From contig NC_039506.1 in NCBI RefSeq assembly GCF_003672135.1, forward strand, positions 16,678,001 to 16,742,000: a stretch of DNA of 64,000 nt, read 5' to 3'. The stretch comes from Ooceraea biroi. Its lineage: Eukaryota; Arthropoda; Insecta; Hymenoptera; Formicidae. The position numbers were made by a program, and so were the translations under genes. This document shows positions 12,785 through 26,139 of this stretch, in pieces. The notes under the pieces are model-generated. The model saw only the letters and a program-made list of their open reading frames with translations, did no database searches and had not been told where the DNA came from. Within the stretch, counting starts at the first letter, position 1; each line of letters starts with the position of its first letter.

Positions 12785-15700
12785 GAAGCACGGCCATCAA
12801 GTTCGCGAGCGAGATCGGACATGTTCGGTCAGCGCGCAATTTACAAATCAGACAGCGCGCGTAATGGAAATACGATTATTAACATGGCCGGACTAATACA
12901 CCGGTGACAAATGTAGTAGAATATAAACCGATAGAGATGCAAATCGGGGTATAATGTCGGACGATAATGAGTGTAAACAATTATATGCCGAGGATGATAA
13001 ATTACGTGATTTCATGCGCGCGGAGTCATCGTGTAATTGTTATCTGCGTCCGTAGTATAATATTACTAGAGTGCGCGGAAACAGCAGGTCTAATCGACGG
13101 TGGTTCTCGGGCTACAGTGACATGGGAAAGCGACAATATATGAATTACTGCGCCACTTGGCACGTGTAATGCGTTTCGCAGTATCGATCGCGGGAAAGCG
13201 CCAACGCAAAGTGCACGTTGCTATCTTGTCTGCTTGATGTTTTTTTTATTTTATGTGACACTGATTTGGCTAAAGCAACTAAGAAATATCGAGAGACATG
13301 GATGGAGGGCGAGTCTGTTGATTTATCGCTGAAATATCGCTGATGGAGATGAATGCATCACGGGAGCATGAAGGAAGCATGAAGATCTCCATCGAGCGGG
13401 CGAGCTGCGAGCTGCGTTACTGCGCTTGCAATAAAAGTCCAAGTGTCGGAGATAATGCGCCGAGTGGAGTAAACCGGGAACAATTGTCTGAAAGACCGTC
13501 GTCACTAGCATCCCTCGCGAACGACAGCGCCGTAAGTGGCTGTGTGAATCTTCGTTTTGTTAGTCACGCTGGGGAGTTTTGCGACATAACGCAACGTAAC
13601 GTAATGCGGACTTAAGTTTACGGAATCTCTTGCTGCGAAATTACGGTGCGCGTGCATGCGCATCGTCATACCGCCGGTGCATTTGCGGCGGAGAACCGAG
13701 GAATTTATTCAAGACCGCCGTGATGCTTGGAGTAACACGTTTATAAATTATGCGCGTGCAGTTACCTGCGAAAACGCGCACATTTGTGAAAGAAAAGTAA
13801 TAATATATCCTAACAATGTTTCGCCATTTCCAAGCGTGACAAATACTATTTCGTTCATTTTTATTCTTAGAAGGAAGAGAGAAGGCTAAAAAGAATCTTT
13901 ATTCGTTGTGTATTCTACATGAAAAAATTCACTTTTTCTCGTACATTAGACATATATATGTTCGGATCGAGCGTGTAACGCAGGTCGTGCGCGTGTGTGT
14001 GTGCGCGAGCTAAATCAAATCAATAAGCCACATGAGCGAACAAATCAGTGAATCAGCAATATAAATCAACTGCGGTTTGATCAATAGCGTGTTTGGTCGG
14101 GATACACGCTCGGTTTATTGGAAATTGCGCTTTTATCGTGCATAAACGTTAGCCCATTTTTTACTTTTCTCTCTCTTTCTCTTTCTCTCTCCTTTTTTTT
14201 AACAAGTGTTACGAAATTGTTTTAATCTGAATGCACCATAAACGTCACCGAATCGTGCATGCATTTCACCGGCAAATTCACGTTTGAATAAAACGTTTCC
14301 AGATTAATTAACGTATCAATGGGACTCACTCCCGTTCCTCGCCCCTCAACCGAACAAAATCAATAATTCCCATCGGACGATCGGATCGAAGTGTAACTCG
14401 CCGACTGTCGCCGCTAACCAGTTTTCGTTCATGTTCGCTCACGGGCGTGTTTAATACGTGAGGAATTGCGCCACATTACCACCTGTGCCAAAGCTGTAAT
14501 GCTGCGCAGCGATGCGGCATCTCGCTTCGCAACCCCGTCACGATTGCATTCGACATTAACGCGGCGGCTATGCGAAAGTATGTAGCGACAGACACGTGTG
14601 TGCGCGTATCTGTGCGTCTGTGTGAACGAGTGTATCATTACAAGCAGAGCGCGATATTAGCGTGACATTATGCATCCACTCTCTCCGTTCGCAGTTCTGT
14701 TTTGCCAGTCCCGAATGTTGGCGCGGCTCGGCCCGCGCGGTACCCCGCGTTTTTTGAGCCCCCCTGATATGCATCCGTATGCAGAGTTTCACGCGTATAT
14801 AATTTTCCGGGGCGTCGGTAAGCGGCTTTGCCGGCGTTGTAATTAACGATCTTTCGAGCGAGCGTGCTCCCGCTCGCGGGACGTGTGACCGGCTGCAGTT
14901 ACCACCCTCGCAACCCCCGACAGTCCTGCATTTAAGTCCCTCGTCTATATCGAGCTATTTGGCTCGGTTACGGTTTGTTGCTCCCACCTTGGCGTGGCCC
15001 GAGGCCGCGGTTTGCTACGTGCAGCACCGACCGTTCGACCGTATTGTTTTAACGTTACGAATACACGCTCGCGTAATACCGGCACCCTTTCACGTGCGGT
15101 ACAATGCCGCCTCCCGGTGAATAACATAAACGTACGCTGCGGCGACATATTAACGAAGAATCGACCGCATTATGTGCCGTTCCGAGCGCGCGGTATTGTG
15201 ATATACCGTAAATGATACCGTGAATTAATTCCCTCCGCGATCGCTCGCCAATCGCAATTCGGAACTGTTCTCGCGGTTCTCGATTTTTCTCGCTCTCGCA
15301 TTGCGCGCTGCAATCTTCCGGAGAATCGGGAGGCGCACACTCCTAAAGGTAATATCTGTTTGTCGTGAGGTACGCGGGGTGACGTATATGGAAGCTCGTT
15401 TTTCTTGGAGGGGCTGTATCGGCGCCGAAAGAACTCATTCGCGCGTGAATCTCCTCCGAAGCCAGGCGTCCCTCTTTGAGTTTTTGTTCTGTCGTCGACG
15501 TCGTCATCGTCGTTTTATCTAGACCGGACGCCACCGACCGATAAGCATACGTGTCACGCCGGTACGTGTGGTAAAACAATTTTTCGCATCCCCGTCCGGG
15601 CGAACGCGCTTTTTCGCGCGACACACTATACATCACTTTCGCGCTCGCCGCTGTTCCTCCCCGAAATAATAAATGATCTAATCGGAAGTAGCGGTAGGAC

Positions 15701-17162
15701 AGAGAGGAGGAGGAGGAAGGATTCTCTTCTCGAGTACACCTTTAAAGAGATGCGACGTGACGCTAAACTCTCGAGAAACGTATGCGTAGTCCCAGCGATA
15801 AATCCAGACGGAACGACACGTCGCTCGCGCAGATGCAATATAAAGATTTCAGCCGGTCTTATCATTTCAGTCGCGCGCGGTGCGACAAATGTTTCGTTGG
15901 ATGCTGCGCGGGATGAGCGAGGCGGGAGATGAGGTGAGGCGCGGGGAATATATTCCATAACTTTTATGCGAGAGCCTCGCGCGCGCTTATCTGCACCGAA
16001 TATGATTCTCGCCTCCAGCGTCGTCGTCGTCGTCGGCGCGCGAAACCGACCGTCCAGATTACGTCTCCCTCCGTATCTTTCTTTTTCCCATCTTTTTTTT
16101 TATTTTCCGCATTTTCATACATGTGTATTGCAAGTGCTGCGATATCCGAGCGTGCTAATCAAGTGCGCAGGCGATGGCTCGTGGCAGTTAGTTAGCGGCA
16201 ACTGGTGATAAGGGATAATCTCTCACGCGTTCAAGCGGGGGACTCGTAAAGCACGTAACGTTGATGGTCTTACGAGAAAATCGTTGTATTACCCTCCCGC
16301 GCGCGGCCGCCGTTCCACATACACCGTTTCACGAACACCGTTTATGGTTTTCGGACCGTGTAAGATGTGACACGGCGGCGGTTGCCCATGTACGCATACG
16401 TGTGCGGGTATGCGTGTGTATTACACATGGAGGCAGCAGAGTGTACGCACTGATGTATCTACGTGTGTATTATATACGTACGGATGCACGACACGACACC
16501 CTCACGTAGAATAGAATCTACACGCGGACGATCAAATGTTCCACGTTACGCTCGCTGCTCGCCGAGAATCGTCGTAGAAAACAAGGAAGAAACAAGGAAG
16601 GGACAAGTTTCTAATTGGGACCACTAGCCACCGAGAATTTGTACAGTCAATTTTAAAAGAGTTATTCTCGAATCCCGAGGAAAAAAGGACTCTTTGTTAT
16701 TTCAACCCTGAAATCACACAGATTCTCTCTCGAGACGTTCGCTTCACTTTTCGGAGAGCTTGGAAAGTCTCCTCTCGCGCGGAAGAAACAACTCGGAAGG
16801 CATCAAGTAATAAACAATTGCTCGCCCGTGATTCGCAACGCGCCAGCGAGTGCCTGTGGAATAGCACGGCGACGAGGTATTTAGGCCGCTTAAATCGAGC
16901 GACGTCGCCCGGAAGGGCCGGAAGTCGCGGATGGGAAGTAACGCCGGGCCCAACGAGCCGCGAGCAGCCGGCTAATTTTCTCCCGCGAAGGGTTACATCT
17001 CCTCGTCGGGACGACGAGCGCGAAATGTAGGCCAGCGTGACTGGCGAACCGGGGGAATCTCGAGGAAGTCAGCTCTTACTGCCGGTAAGTGCACGTAAGA
17101 AGAGCTTGCGGTCCCGAAAGCCGCGCTGAAGGCGCGCCCGCGCTCGTGAGGAATGGGGGTGT

Positions 17163-17180
17163 GCTCGCTCGCTCGCTCGC
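17163..17180. repeat. (GCTC)4 tetranucleotide repeat
   Basis: Four GCTC units. A related (GAGC)4 run on the opposite strand sense is found at 33080-33096. Confidence 0.85.
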
Positions 17181-20100
17181 ACAGCTTCCACGCGCGCTAT
17201 CAGCTACTTTGCATTTCGTTGTTATTCAGAAATAGTCGCAAACCGCCCCGCCCGGAACCGGTGGCCCGTCCGTTGCTTTCCACCGCATCTGTCTCGTTTC
17301 TCCTCGCTGCGGTCCCTGCCGCTACCCTCTCGCCGTTCTCACCCTCCTCGCGGTCCACGGGCTGGCGGCGTCCTGGTTCCCGGTCCTTCTTACCCGACGA
17401 GATGTTTTATTAATGAAAATGAAGGGGCTTCTTATATTTTCCTTACCCGCGGAGTCGGCCGGCTCTTGTTTCCCATCCTTCTTTCTTTCCTTCGCGGATC
17501 TCTTCCTTCCGACACCACTGTTTCCATTTTCCCCGACGTTCTCGTCGTCATCGCCGTCGTTGTCGTCGTCGGGGCGCACCCCGCGCGCAACCGTCGCCAC
17601 CCTGTTCTCTTCCCCCCCCCCCGTCTCCTTCTCTGCCCGCTCCTCCTCTCGGTTCGCCGTCACTTCCACCATTGCTCGCGGCGGTAATATTACTTTCCGT
17701 ATACCGGACCGGCCTCTGGGGAATGCGACAACGAGCTCTGCGCGAAATTAATTCAGACTGGTATCATGCATGCCTCGGTAAGCCGAGTCAGAATTTACGA
17801 AGGAATTAAAAAAAAAGAAGAGAAAGAGAAAAAAAGAAGAAACACATGCCGGTATTCTGATACGAAAACGGAAGTAATAATCGCGTCGCGATGGACGCGG
17901 ACTTTGATGTCGCATCCCATTAATCTCGCAGAGAGACGGGTCTAGCGAAGGATGCGCCGTAATTACAGCGCGAATTGAAAGTATCGCGGCTAACTCTTGT
18001 TGATCGTCGCTCGTATTTGCATTCAAGTAACGTCCAAAACGTGTTTGACGATTCTCTCGCGTACGGTGCGCCGGAGAAAGGAGAGTTATCCGCTTCGCCC
18101 GACACGAAAAGAGACCAGTCGAGTCGAAGTCCCGAGCATTTCGAGCGCTCCTCATTTCAAGACATGCAAATGGAATCTACGTTTTGTGCAGAAAAATTAA
18201 TGATCCTCTCAGAGGAGATTTTATGAACGCGCTGGAACGAGAAACATAAAAAGAGAGAGAGGGAGAGAAAGGAAAGGCATCGCCGATAGTACCACGGTAG
18301 CCGTGAACCCCAAGTTAATACACGGTAAACAAGTTAACATATTCGAGTTGTCGAAACGGGATAGTTAGGTGCTGTGGCAGGTACTTATGGCGCGGAAGCG
18401 CGGAAGGAGGGCGCGGACTGTGAACAGAGGCGGTCGGCAAAACTCAGGAGCGAGCGGTGGCGACGGGATAAAGGGTACGAGACTGGCCGCGTTGTGTGCA
18501 TAAATGCACAGTCGGGCGAACAAACCGTCAGGCGGGCTGAAACGCAGTTTGCAGGAAAATCAAGCAAAAGCAGTCGGGCAGGCGAGCCGGTCGCGCGCAC
18601 GGAAATGGAGTGTCGTCCCGTTTTCGCCCATCGTCGTTTCGCCCTTCGCCTCGCCACTCGTTTTTGCCGCCCCTGTATATTCGTGGGTGCCCACCGAAAT
18701 TCGCTACGGTAATTCTTACGCGGGTGCGCCGCGCGTTTTTATTTTCGCGATTCCCGCGTGCACGATTCAGCCACCCTCTTTGCGTGGCGAGAGGGAGAGA
18801 CCTTGTCTCTCGCCCGGCGAAGATTCGGCGGGTCGATACCTTCGGTCTCGTCACTCTTCTAAATGCGTCTCCCTTTCCGTGACTTTTATTGCTTTCAGCG
18901 ATGTGCATTCGAGCGGCATGACGTCGCGTATATTTCATTCCGCTCCCCGCCAGCGTACGGGCGAGCGTCGCGTCGTCTGCTCGAATTTTCGCTGCCTCGC
19001 GAGCGCAGCGGAGATAAATCTTAAAACGCGATCACTGCGATCTTAATCGCGCGCGTGGCATGAGTAATTAAATGAAAATTGCAAAATTGCAGAATATACG
19101 ATGGAACGAATTTTTAAAAGAAAGAATTGCGTATATACCAATCGTACAAGCGCTTCTTTTCTTTATCACGTTCTATTACGGTTTACGATTTGGAAAAATA
19201 TAAAATATTGACGACATAAACGACCATACCGGACAAATAAACAACTATTCACGAATTTAGATTGCGTCAATAATCAATCGAAGGATATAATTTATCGTTA
19301 ATTAATCGGGATTGAGCAGTCGTTTTACCGACCATTGTCCAATCGCACGTTATAATCGGGACACAATAAATGCTATTTACGCGGGTCGTTTTTCGGTAGC
19401 GGAAAGGTTCCGTAGCCCAAAACTAACAGACGCCTGTTAATTATAATTGCTATGGTCAAAGAGCAAACGCGCAAACCGCGTTTGTCGGTCGTGTTTTGCA
19501 GCGAGTTAATTACGAGTACAGAGTCTATTATCCTGGCACAATGTCAACTCATAGCAGCGCAGTTGGATGCACAGTTAATACCCGAATTTAATTTCCTCCG
19601 CAGCCGGCCGAACTCTCATTCGCCGCAGCAGCTGTAATTTCGTTGGCTATAAACATTAATTGCCTTAAACGCTACTTGCGAATTCCGACTAAGGCTGACC
19701 TGAGCACCGCATTGGAACTCTCTATAGATCCGCGATACTGTATTGCGAGTATTCCTGGCCAGGTTTATTAGCAGTGTATCGAGACTCCGCGTCGTTTACT
19801 CGAATGCAGTTGCGCCGTTGCATAAACGAGCAATAATTTCGAATTTATTTCGCGCGCGCGACGACGTGAATTAATTTTGATTTCGACGCGAGTATCGACG
19901 AGCGTCTTTGTGCCTCTCAGAGCAGGCAGATCCGTGTTCTGCATCGTTATTACAACTTGGACGGGATTGTTGTATCCGGTCGGAGCAGGGCGAGGCGGCA
20001 AAGTTTCGCGAGAGATTCCAGTATTTCATTCTTAAGTTTGAGTTGCACGTACTTATTGCTCTCGTTCTCGTCGCCGTCGACGCGCACAGAAATCTCGCGC

Positions 20101-21540
20101 ATCTTCGGAATAATTCCCTGCGCTGTATCATCGCGCAGTGTCGTAAATAGGTAGCAACTTTCATCCGTTGTCCCCGTTGTTCCATTGTGCCGCGCCGTCT
20201 CGCTGATTGCGCTTTACATAAGAAACGCGCGTGTAACTATTGCATAAGCAGATGTGAAAGTAAGTAAACTCCGCTCGCGTCTGGTTAAAAGAAGCTCTGA
20301 ATATTCACCGGCTCGATAATGACGTATATTTCTTAAGTGACGAGCGTTGGCGACTTTAGATTCGATTTATCCCTTGAGCAACTCTTGACACTTATGATCA
20401 AGAAGAAAAAAATCAATTTTACGCTTCACACTACTTCCGCTTTCGTGTATCCTTCGGAGCGTCAAATTTCAAATTCACGTGGAAAAGCCGGAAATGCACA
20501 AGGAACGCGAATGGGGGTGGACGCGGTCGCGCGATGCAGCAATGGAGAATCACAGCACGGGGTTGAAATTTAGCATGCTCGTTCACGCGGCTACACCCTA
20601 ATGCTCGACGCACGTAAATCCACGCTGGTTCCACAGCGCGAGTCGCGCGAACTGGCTGCTCGTGGCATCGCGAGCGCGCTCGCGAGACGTCACGGGGGTG
20701 GTTTTCCTTCTCGTCCTCCTCGGGCGAAGAGATCGTGCAACCGGCGTGCGAATCCGCTCGAGCGCGTGTCTAGGCGCGGATGAAGACGCTTGTCTCGGTT
20801 CGACGACGCCTCCCTTCATCCCCCGGAAATTGTTACGGAAGTTTGCGCCAGGAATAATTTCAGAATGCAATTTGTCGTCGGTGACGAGATATTTTTAAAG
20901 ACGCGGGTATTTATTATCGCAAGTATAAAGGTATTTATCAACCGAGAAGGGAAATATTATTTATTTGCATTAAAATTTTGCTGCGGATTATATTTACCTT
21001 GCTGCTGCTGCGGAATTCCTCTATATGTGTTCCTCTCGAGGCCGGGAGAGGGGAAGGGGTGGGATTTTCTATGCCGCAAGTAGGATTATATCATTTTGGA
21101 CGGTGGAACTCGGAGCAACTTTTGCATAAAGTATGAGAGCATTTTTATGTCTACAACATAGTATAAAAGTTTCCCAATGCGGTATTCAGAAGGTTTCTCG
21201 GGCGGCGTTCAAAACACACACGCCCTCGTTCTTTTCTATGGTTTAATATGGTTCTCCCGTTGTACGGTAACATGTAACGTGCGTACATAAAATGATGCGG
21301 GGATACGGCAAAAGTTATTGTAATCCAAACGCATTATTTTTTATGAATAAATATATGGCTTCCGCCAGTACGTTTAAGCTCTCGCAAAGCACGCGCACAA
21401 AGAGGCAAATGTCTGTAAAAATGTATAAAATTGTAGAACGCACCGAAATATTTTGTTACGTTTATTCTCGGCATGACTAATCGTTTCCCCTTTATTTTTC
21501 ATGCGGCGCTTTCAATCTCACGGCGTACTCCTTTTATCGT

Positions 21541-21560
21541 GCAGTGTTTTGCAGTGTTTT
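21541..21560. repeat. Exact tandem duplication of a 10-mer
   Basis: The decamer gcagtgtttt occurs twice head to tail with no difference, a small recent slippage-type duplication. Confidence 0.85.
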
Positions 21561-21945
21561 TGCCAGCCAGAACCGTTTTCTTGAATTTCACATTGTTTTA
21601 CATATCCAATCTACATATAATCCTTTCCCAAAAATGTTGCTGCACACTGCATGCGCGAAAACTGTTATAGGTTTACATGGCGCACTATATTGCATAGAAA
21701 TTTCCTGGTTTTACCATGATTTTTATATCAGAATCCCGTGCGCGCGAAGAAACACGATTTTATCTTGACGTATTCAGTGGGCCGCGTTACAAGAAGGCTT
21801 TAGGATGCAATGAATTGCTCGAAAAAGTAGCTCGAATTTTAATAATCGCATTAATATCGAGATATTGTCACCGGGGAAAAATTATTACCGAAGATCGAAA
21901 AACATCTAGCGAATCGCAGTCGCGATTGCAGAGTGGCTGAGAGAG

Positions 21946-21981
21946 CCGTTCACGATATCATCGAAATGATATCGTGGACGG
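21946..21981. repeat. Short hairpin, 16-bp stem and 4-base loop
   Basis: Left arm ccgttcacgatatcat (21946-21961), loop cgaa, right arm at 21966-21981. Fifteen pairs are Watson-Crick; the remaining one is T opposite G, which pairs in RNA. It is too short for a microRNA precursor. It may be a small insertion footprint or a protein-binding palindrome. Confidence 0.8.
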
Positions 21982-22869
21982 ATAATCAGAAGCTAATTTT
22001 CAGAACAAAATTTCGAATAATTTTTTCCGCTAATTAATTAACACGCGCGTTGATCTCATTGCGATGGAATGAAATCCGGGCGCGGTATGTTTTATTTTTG
22101 TAAATGATACCTGCGTATATATAATATTATACATACGTCCACATATCGCCAACATTGGGATGCGATTCGCAGTTTAATGCACGCGGGAGCACTTTCACTT
22201 AATATCGCAGTAACATGATATATTTCAATTATATTCCTCCCCGAGCTACTATGCTATTCTCTCTCTTCTGCAATTAATTACCAAGTATTGGATTTTCTCA
22301 TTGAGCGAAGTGCCGCGCCGAAGTTCCGGGAATTTACACATGGAGACGGGGAAGACGTTTGCATGCGAGAATATGTCCGCGCAATAGGTAAAGAGCTGTA
22401 CAATCCTCAGCAAAATTATTAAACCCGCGAACGAGCCCGGATCGTACACGCAAATAAAAAAATAATTTTATGGAACACGAACATGTGTCGCGAAACATTT
22501 ATAATAAAAATGATTATTTCACGAGAATAATCACAATGCGATCGGGAAATGCACGAAATAAAGTGACTGCTTGTTCCGAAAACTGATTAATCACTGCATT
22601 AATAAAGCAATGAACGTTCCGAGAACAATTTATTCTCTCGCTAAAGAACTCAAGAGCCGATTTCGTCGATATCGATCAAGAGTAAATAAATAATTTCTCT
22701 CTCCCGTATTCATGGCGTAATCTGAATTTACGACATACACGCATACGCACACGGACATATACATACGACAGATTAATCCACGGATTTAATTCGCCGAGAA
22801 CATCACAGCGTGATTAGCTCGAATGCGTGATAGCATTATCAATATTTTCCTGCACGGGACTGTACGTTG

Positions 22870-22872
<3 letters not shown>

Positions 22873-22926
<54 letters not shown>
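22873..22926. repeat. Long (CT)n microsatellite
   Basis: About 24 CT units with almost no interruption, followed by ttctct. The purity suggests recent expansion and likely length polymorphism. The Arg/Glu-repeat peptide on the minus strand is an artefact of this tract. Confidence 0.97.
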
Positions 22927-25900
22927 AGCGCAAGCTCGGCTTTGCATTGGGCCGGGACACATTGCACTGCTGCAAAGCACCACATTTTCTAAATCTCATG
23001 GGTCGGAGGGCGCAAAATCTCCCTCTGACGAAGTAACGACGAAGAATGCGAGTTTGCCTTAAATGCAGTGGACGGAGGGTGGAAAGTACGTTGTAAGGAC
23101 GCGTTTCCTGCACGGTAATATGATATTACCCCGACGTTATCTCGCGTTATCGCGAGACCTGAAAAAGCTGACGCCTCTCAATCATCGAATTATATTCGCG
23201 CACACTGTACGTGACGTTTCGCACGTGACGCTTCCGATGATCGTATCGATTCACTCGCGTCCCCGTAAAACGGGAATTAAAAGGAGCTCCTCTGCGGGAG
23301 CTCGGTGAAATTTTTTATTTAAATTGTGTGATTAGGGGGTGGGTATTCCGCTTTTCGACCTACGCTTCGAGCACCGCTTCGAGCATCGATGCATAATTGG
23401 GCGGCTCGTTGATTTCTTTTTTTTTGTCAACCGATCGGCGGATGGGATTAAAACTTGCGATTAATTTAGCGGTGGAATTCACGACGGACGCACAAAACAA
23501 ATGCGACAAGCGACGTAACGCTGTGTCTACGGGGAAATAACTACGGTGGTAGTCTGCAGTCTCAAGCCGGTTTAAATTAACAGGCAACTTCGCGCAGAGA
23601 ATTTTCACGAGTTACAAGGTGCAGCCGAGTGTATGCGGAGCAGCCGGAGATAGTCCGGCGTGCAGCACTCGCGAGTGCTCGCGGCAGAAGTACGGGAAAG
23701 ATGACGTTGTGCCTTGGTTATACACGCGGAAAACACACGGAGAATCACGAATCGATAGCGGCGAAATCGCGACGGGGGTGCAATGCGGCAATCCTTCGCC
23801 CCTCTTCTCTGTCTCTGTTTCTCTCTATCTCTCCGCTACCCCTCGTACAGTCCATGTCCATGCGGGCTTTTACTTCTTCTACCTTCTCTGCTTCTTTCCC
23901 GGTATGCTTCCGCGCTTCCTCCTTTCTCGTTTTCCATGTTCCGCTCATCGTGCAAATCTCACCCTCTTCCCCTTGCCTCTATTCCTCCGATTTGCTCGTG
24001 TTTCCGTTCCGTCCGCTTTGTCTTCTTTCCCCGTGAAATTCAACGTCCAATTCTCACTCCCAACGTATTACTGCACAGCTCTCCTTCGTGAAATCCACGA
24101 AATCTTTTGTCTCGTTCCTGGCTGGGTCCAATTAGCGCCGAGGACACGTATTTTCGTACGCTCACTAGAGCCCTTTGCTATCATCAACCTCCTGCGATCT
24201 TTTACGTTAGTTTATTATAATAGAGATAAAAATGGCCGAAAGTTACGGCGAAATCACAGTCGCGAGTGAAATACAGTTTGCGCATCGATCATCAGATCGC
24301 CGGGCAAGCTGTTGCTTTCAAACGGAACGTTGATAGATCAATCCCGTACCTACATGCGCGGAGTTTGCATAGGTTCCCACTCGCCAAACTTTGAGAGTAC
24401 AAGGAAATTTGGACAACAAGTTGCGCGCGAGAGTTGCGGAGATTTAACAGAGAATGCGCGAGAGTCGCAAAAGTCGAACAATTTTTCAAGCGATTCTAAT
24501 GCCCAGCTTTGAGCGCATTGAGCGCGCTTTGATACGTATTCCAGCGCTTCGCTCGTATCCGTCAAAGTTTCCGGTCTGTATTACATCAGTGCAAACTCCC
24601 GGCAGTCGCAAGGAATTACTTAATTACATTTCACCGGCGACATCTATGGTGCACCGCGTTCGTGTCTAAATTAATGGCAAGTTTGCGATAAAATTTGACG
24701 GCAATGAGGATCGGACGGCGTCGCGAGCGCGTCGCGTAATGCGTCGGGTTTTCTGTAAATGACTGTATGTACCTTTCAACGCTTACTCTCTAATGACACG
24801 CGATCACGTGAAATCGTTGGCGGCGCTGAAGCAAACGCGGGATCGACCGATGGCGGAATCCGCCAGCGGCGTTAAGTTAACGCGAAAATAAACCAAGTTC
24901 CGGCTGCCGGAGGGACAAAAAGTCGCGAATTGCACTCGGCAAAGTAGACCGCACGCCCTTAAAGCCGCTTTGTATGCGCGGGGGTGTACCGCGATAAACG
25001 GAAACGAGCAGAAAGGAATTATCAGATATTCAACCACCGCCATTACGGGGCTCTCTCCGAGACAGAGAAGGGTCGTCTTATATCCTCTTTACGGTGATTA
25101 CGGTGATGTAAAAAAGGACGTGGCGGGACCATGCAACCATGCAGCTTTCACCCTCCTAATTATTACCTCGTGACGCCTACATCCCGCGAAGGGCGCTTCG
25201 TCGAGTAGTTAGTAGTTCAGTATCCCGCGATACACAAAAGCCGTTGCAAATTATTTCCGCGTTGTTTTTCAGGCCGCATCGAAACTCTCCGTGATCATGC
25301 TATGAAAAACCATAAAAAATCCACGTCGTTTGAAATGTCCCCCGTAAAAGCACGCGAGCACGTGTCGAGCGCAGTTGCGGGACTCCGATTGTTCTCGCAG
25401 TCACTCGACGCGGTGTCGGCGACTGCGAAATATGACCACTTGTAAACTTTTGCAGTATTCCGAGCACGCTACACGCTTGCTATACGTTTTACGTATTCCC
25501 GATACGCGTGTTGTTGAGTATCCTGCGAAAGTCTTAATGCCTCGCTCGTGGCGTGTTTTCTTGCTGCAACGTGCCGCTCATGAACGTCATGCTGTCCGGC
25601 AGTGTTCTTCGTCGCAGGTCCGTCATTTGCCACGTTCGCCGTTGCGAAACTTTGCGTCGTAAAATCGAGCGGTCGAACTTGGACGCGCCAGACCGCGCGC
25701 GTGAGAGAGACCAAGAGCGAGAGAGGGAGAGAGCAAGAGAGCGAGATCTCTCGGCGTTGTCGTCGTATAAAATACCATAATGCCCCGGGCACGTCGATCG
25801 GAATCAGGTGCAACCAATTTGGCGGAGGTCCAAAAGCTGCGGCATGTAAATCCAGTTTGCGAGGCATCAGCGTCGGTCGACACCGATGGAAATCAAACGC

Positions 25901-26126
25901 CGCTACGTGGTCAATGGTCAACCCCGTATATACAAGCATTCCGCGCGAGCTTGATTCGGAAGCGGACGCGCTGCAGGTGGCAACTCGAAAAATTCTCTCG
26001 GAAGCCCGCAATCATTGCACAAGTGATACGGGCGAGGCAAACTCGCCCACCGATTTTTCCACCGGCACATGAGAAACGTAAATCTTTTTTTTAGCGGGAG
26101 AGGGATTCAATTCCCCGTAATAAAAA

Positions 26127-26139
26127 CGCGCGCGCGCGC
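26127..26139. repeat. (CG)6 alternating tract
   Basis: A short CG-only tract following five A residues. Such tracts survive only where CpG decay is slow, and they can adopt left-handed DNA. Confidence 0.85.

Larger units (their letters stand above)
6030..21540. other. Noncoding stretch, no gene recognised
   Basis: About 15.5 kb without a supported gene. It contains an AT-rich island at about 6530-6900, a (GA)n patch at 7172-7192, CG-alternating sequence at about 7550-7565, C/T-rich sequence at 9770-9840, 10490-10515 and 17200-17660, (TCG)n-like patches at 16018-16035 and 17540-17575, a (GCTC)4 run at 17163-17180, and an AT-rich island at about 19050-19480. A perfect 16-base palindrome lies at 12769-12784. 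Frames of up to 188 codons at 7.3-7.9 kb and 180 codons at 18.5-19.0 kb sit among several other open frames on both strands and have no recognisable content. Confidence 0.55.

Noticed and set aside
17322..17672. Acidic Asp/Glu-rich 116-codon minus frame
   Set aside because: The acidic run is produced by a GTC-type triplet tract and C/T-rich surroundings on the other strand.
23619..24269. 216-codon plus-strand open frame
   Set aside because: It lies in a C/T-rich domain and its translation is Leu/Ser/Phe/Pro-rich from pyrimidine bias; two other plus frames are open over the same bases.
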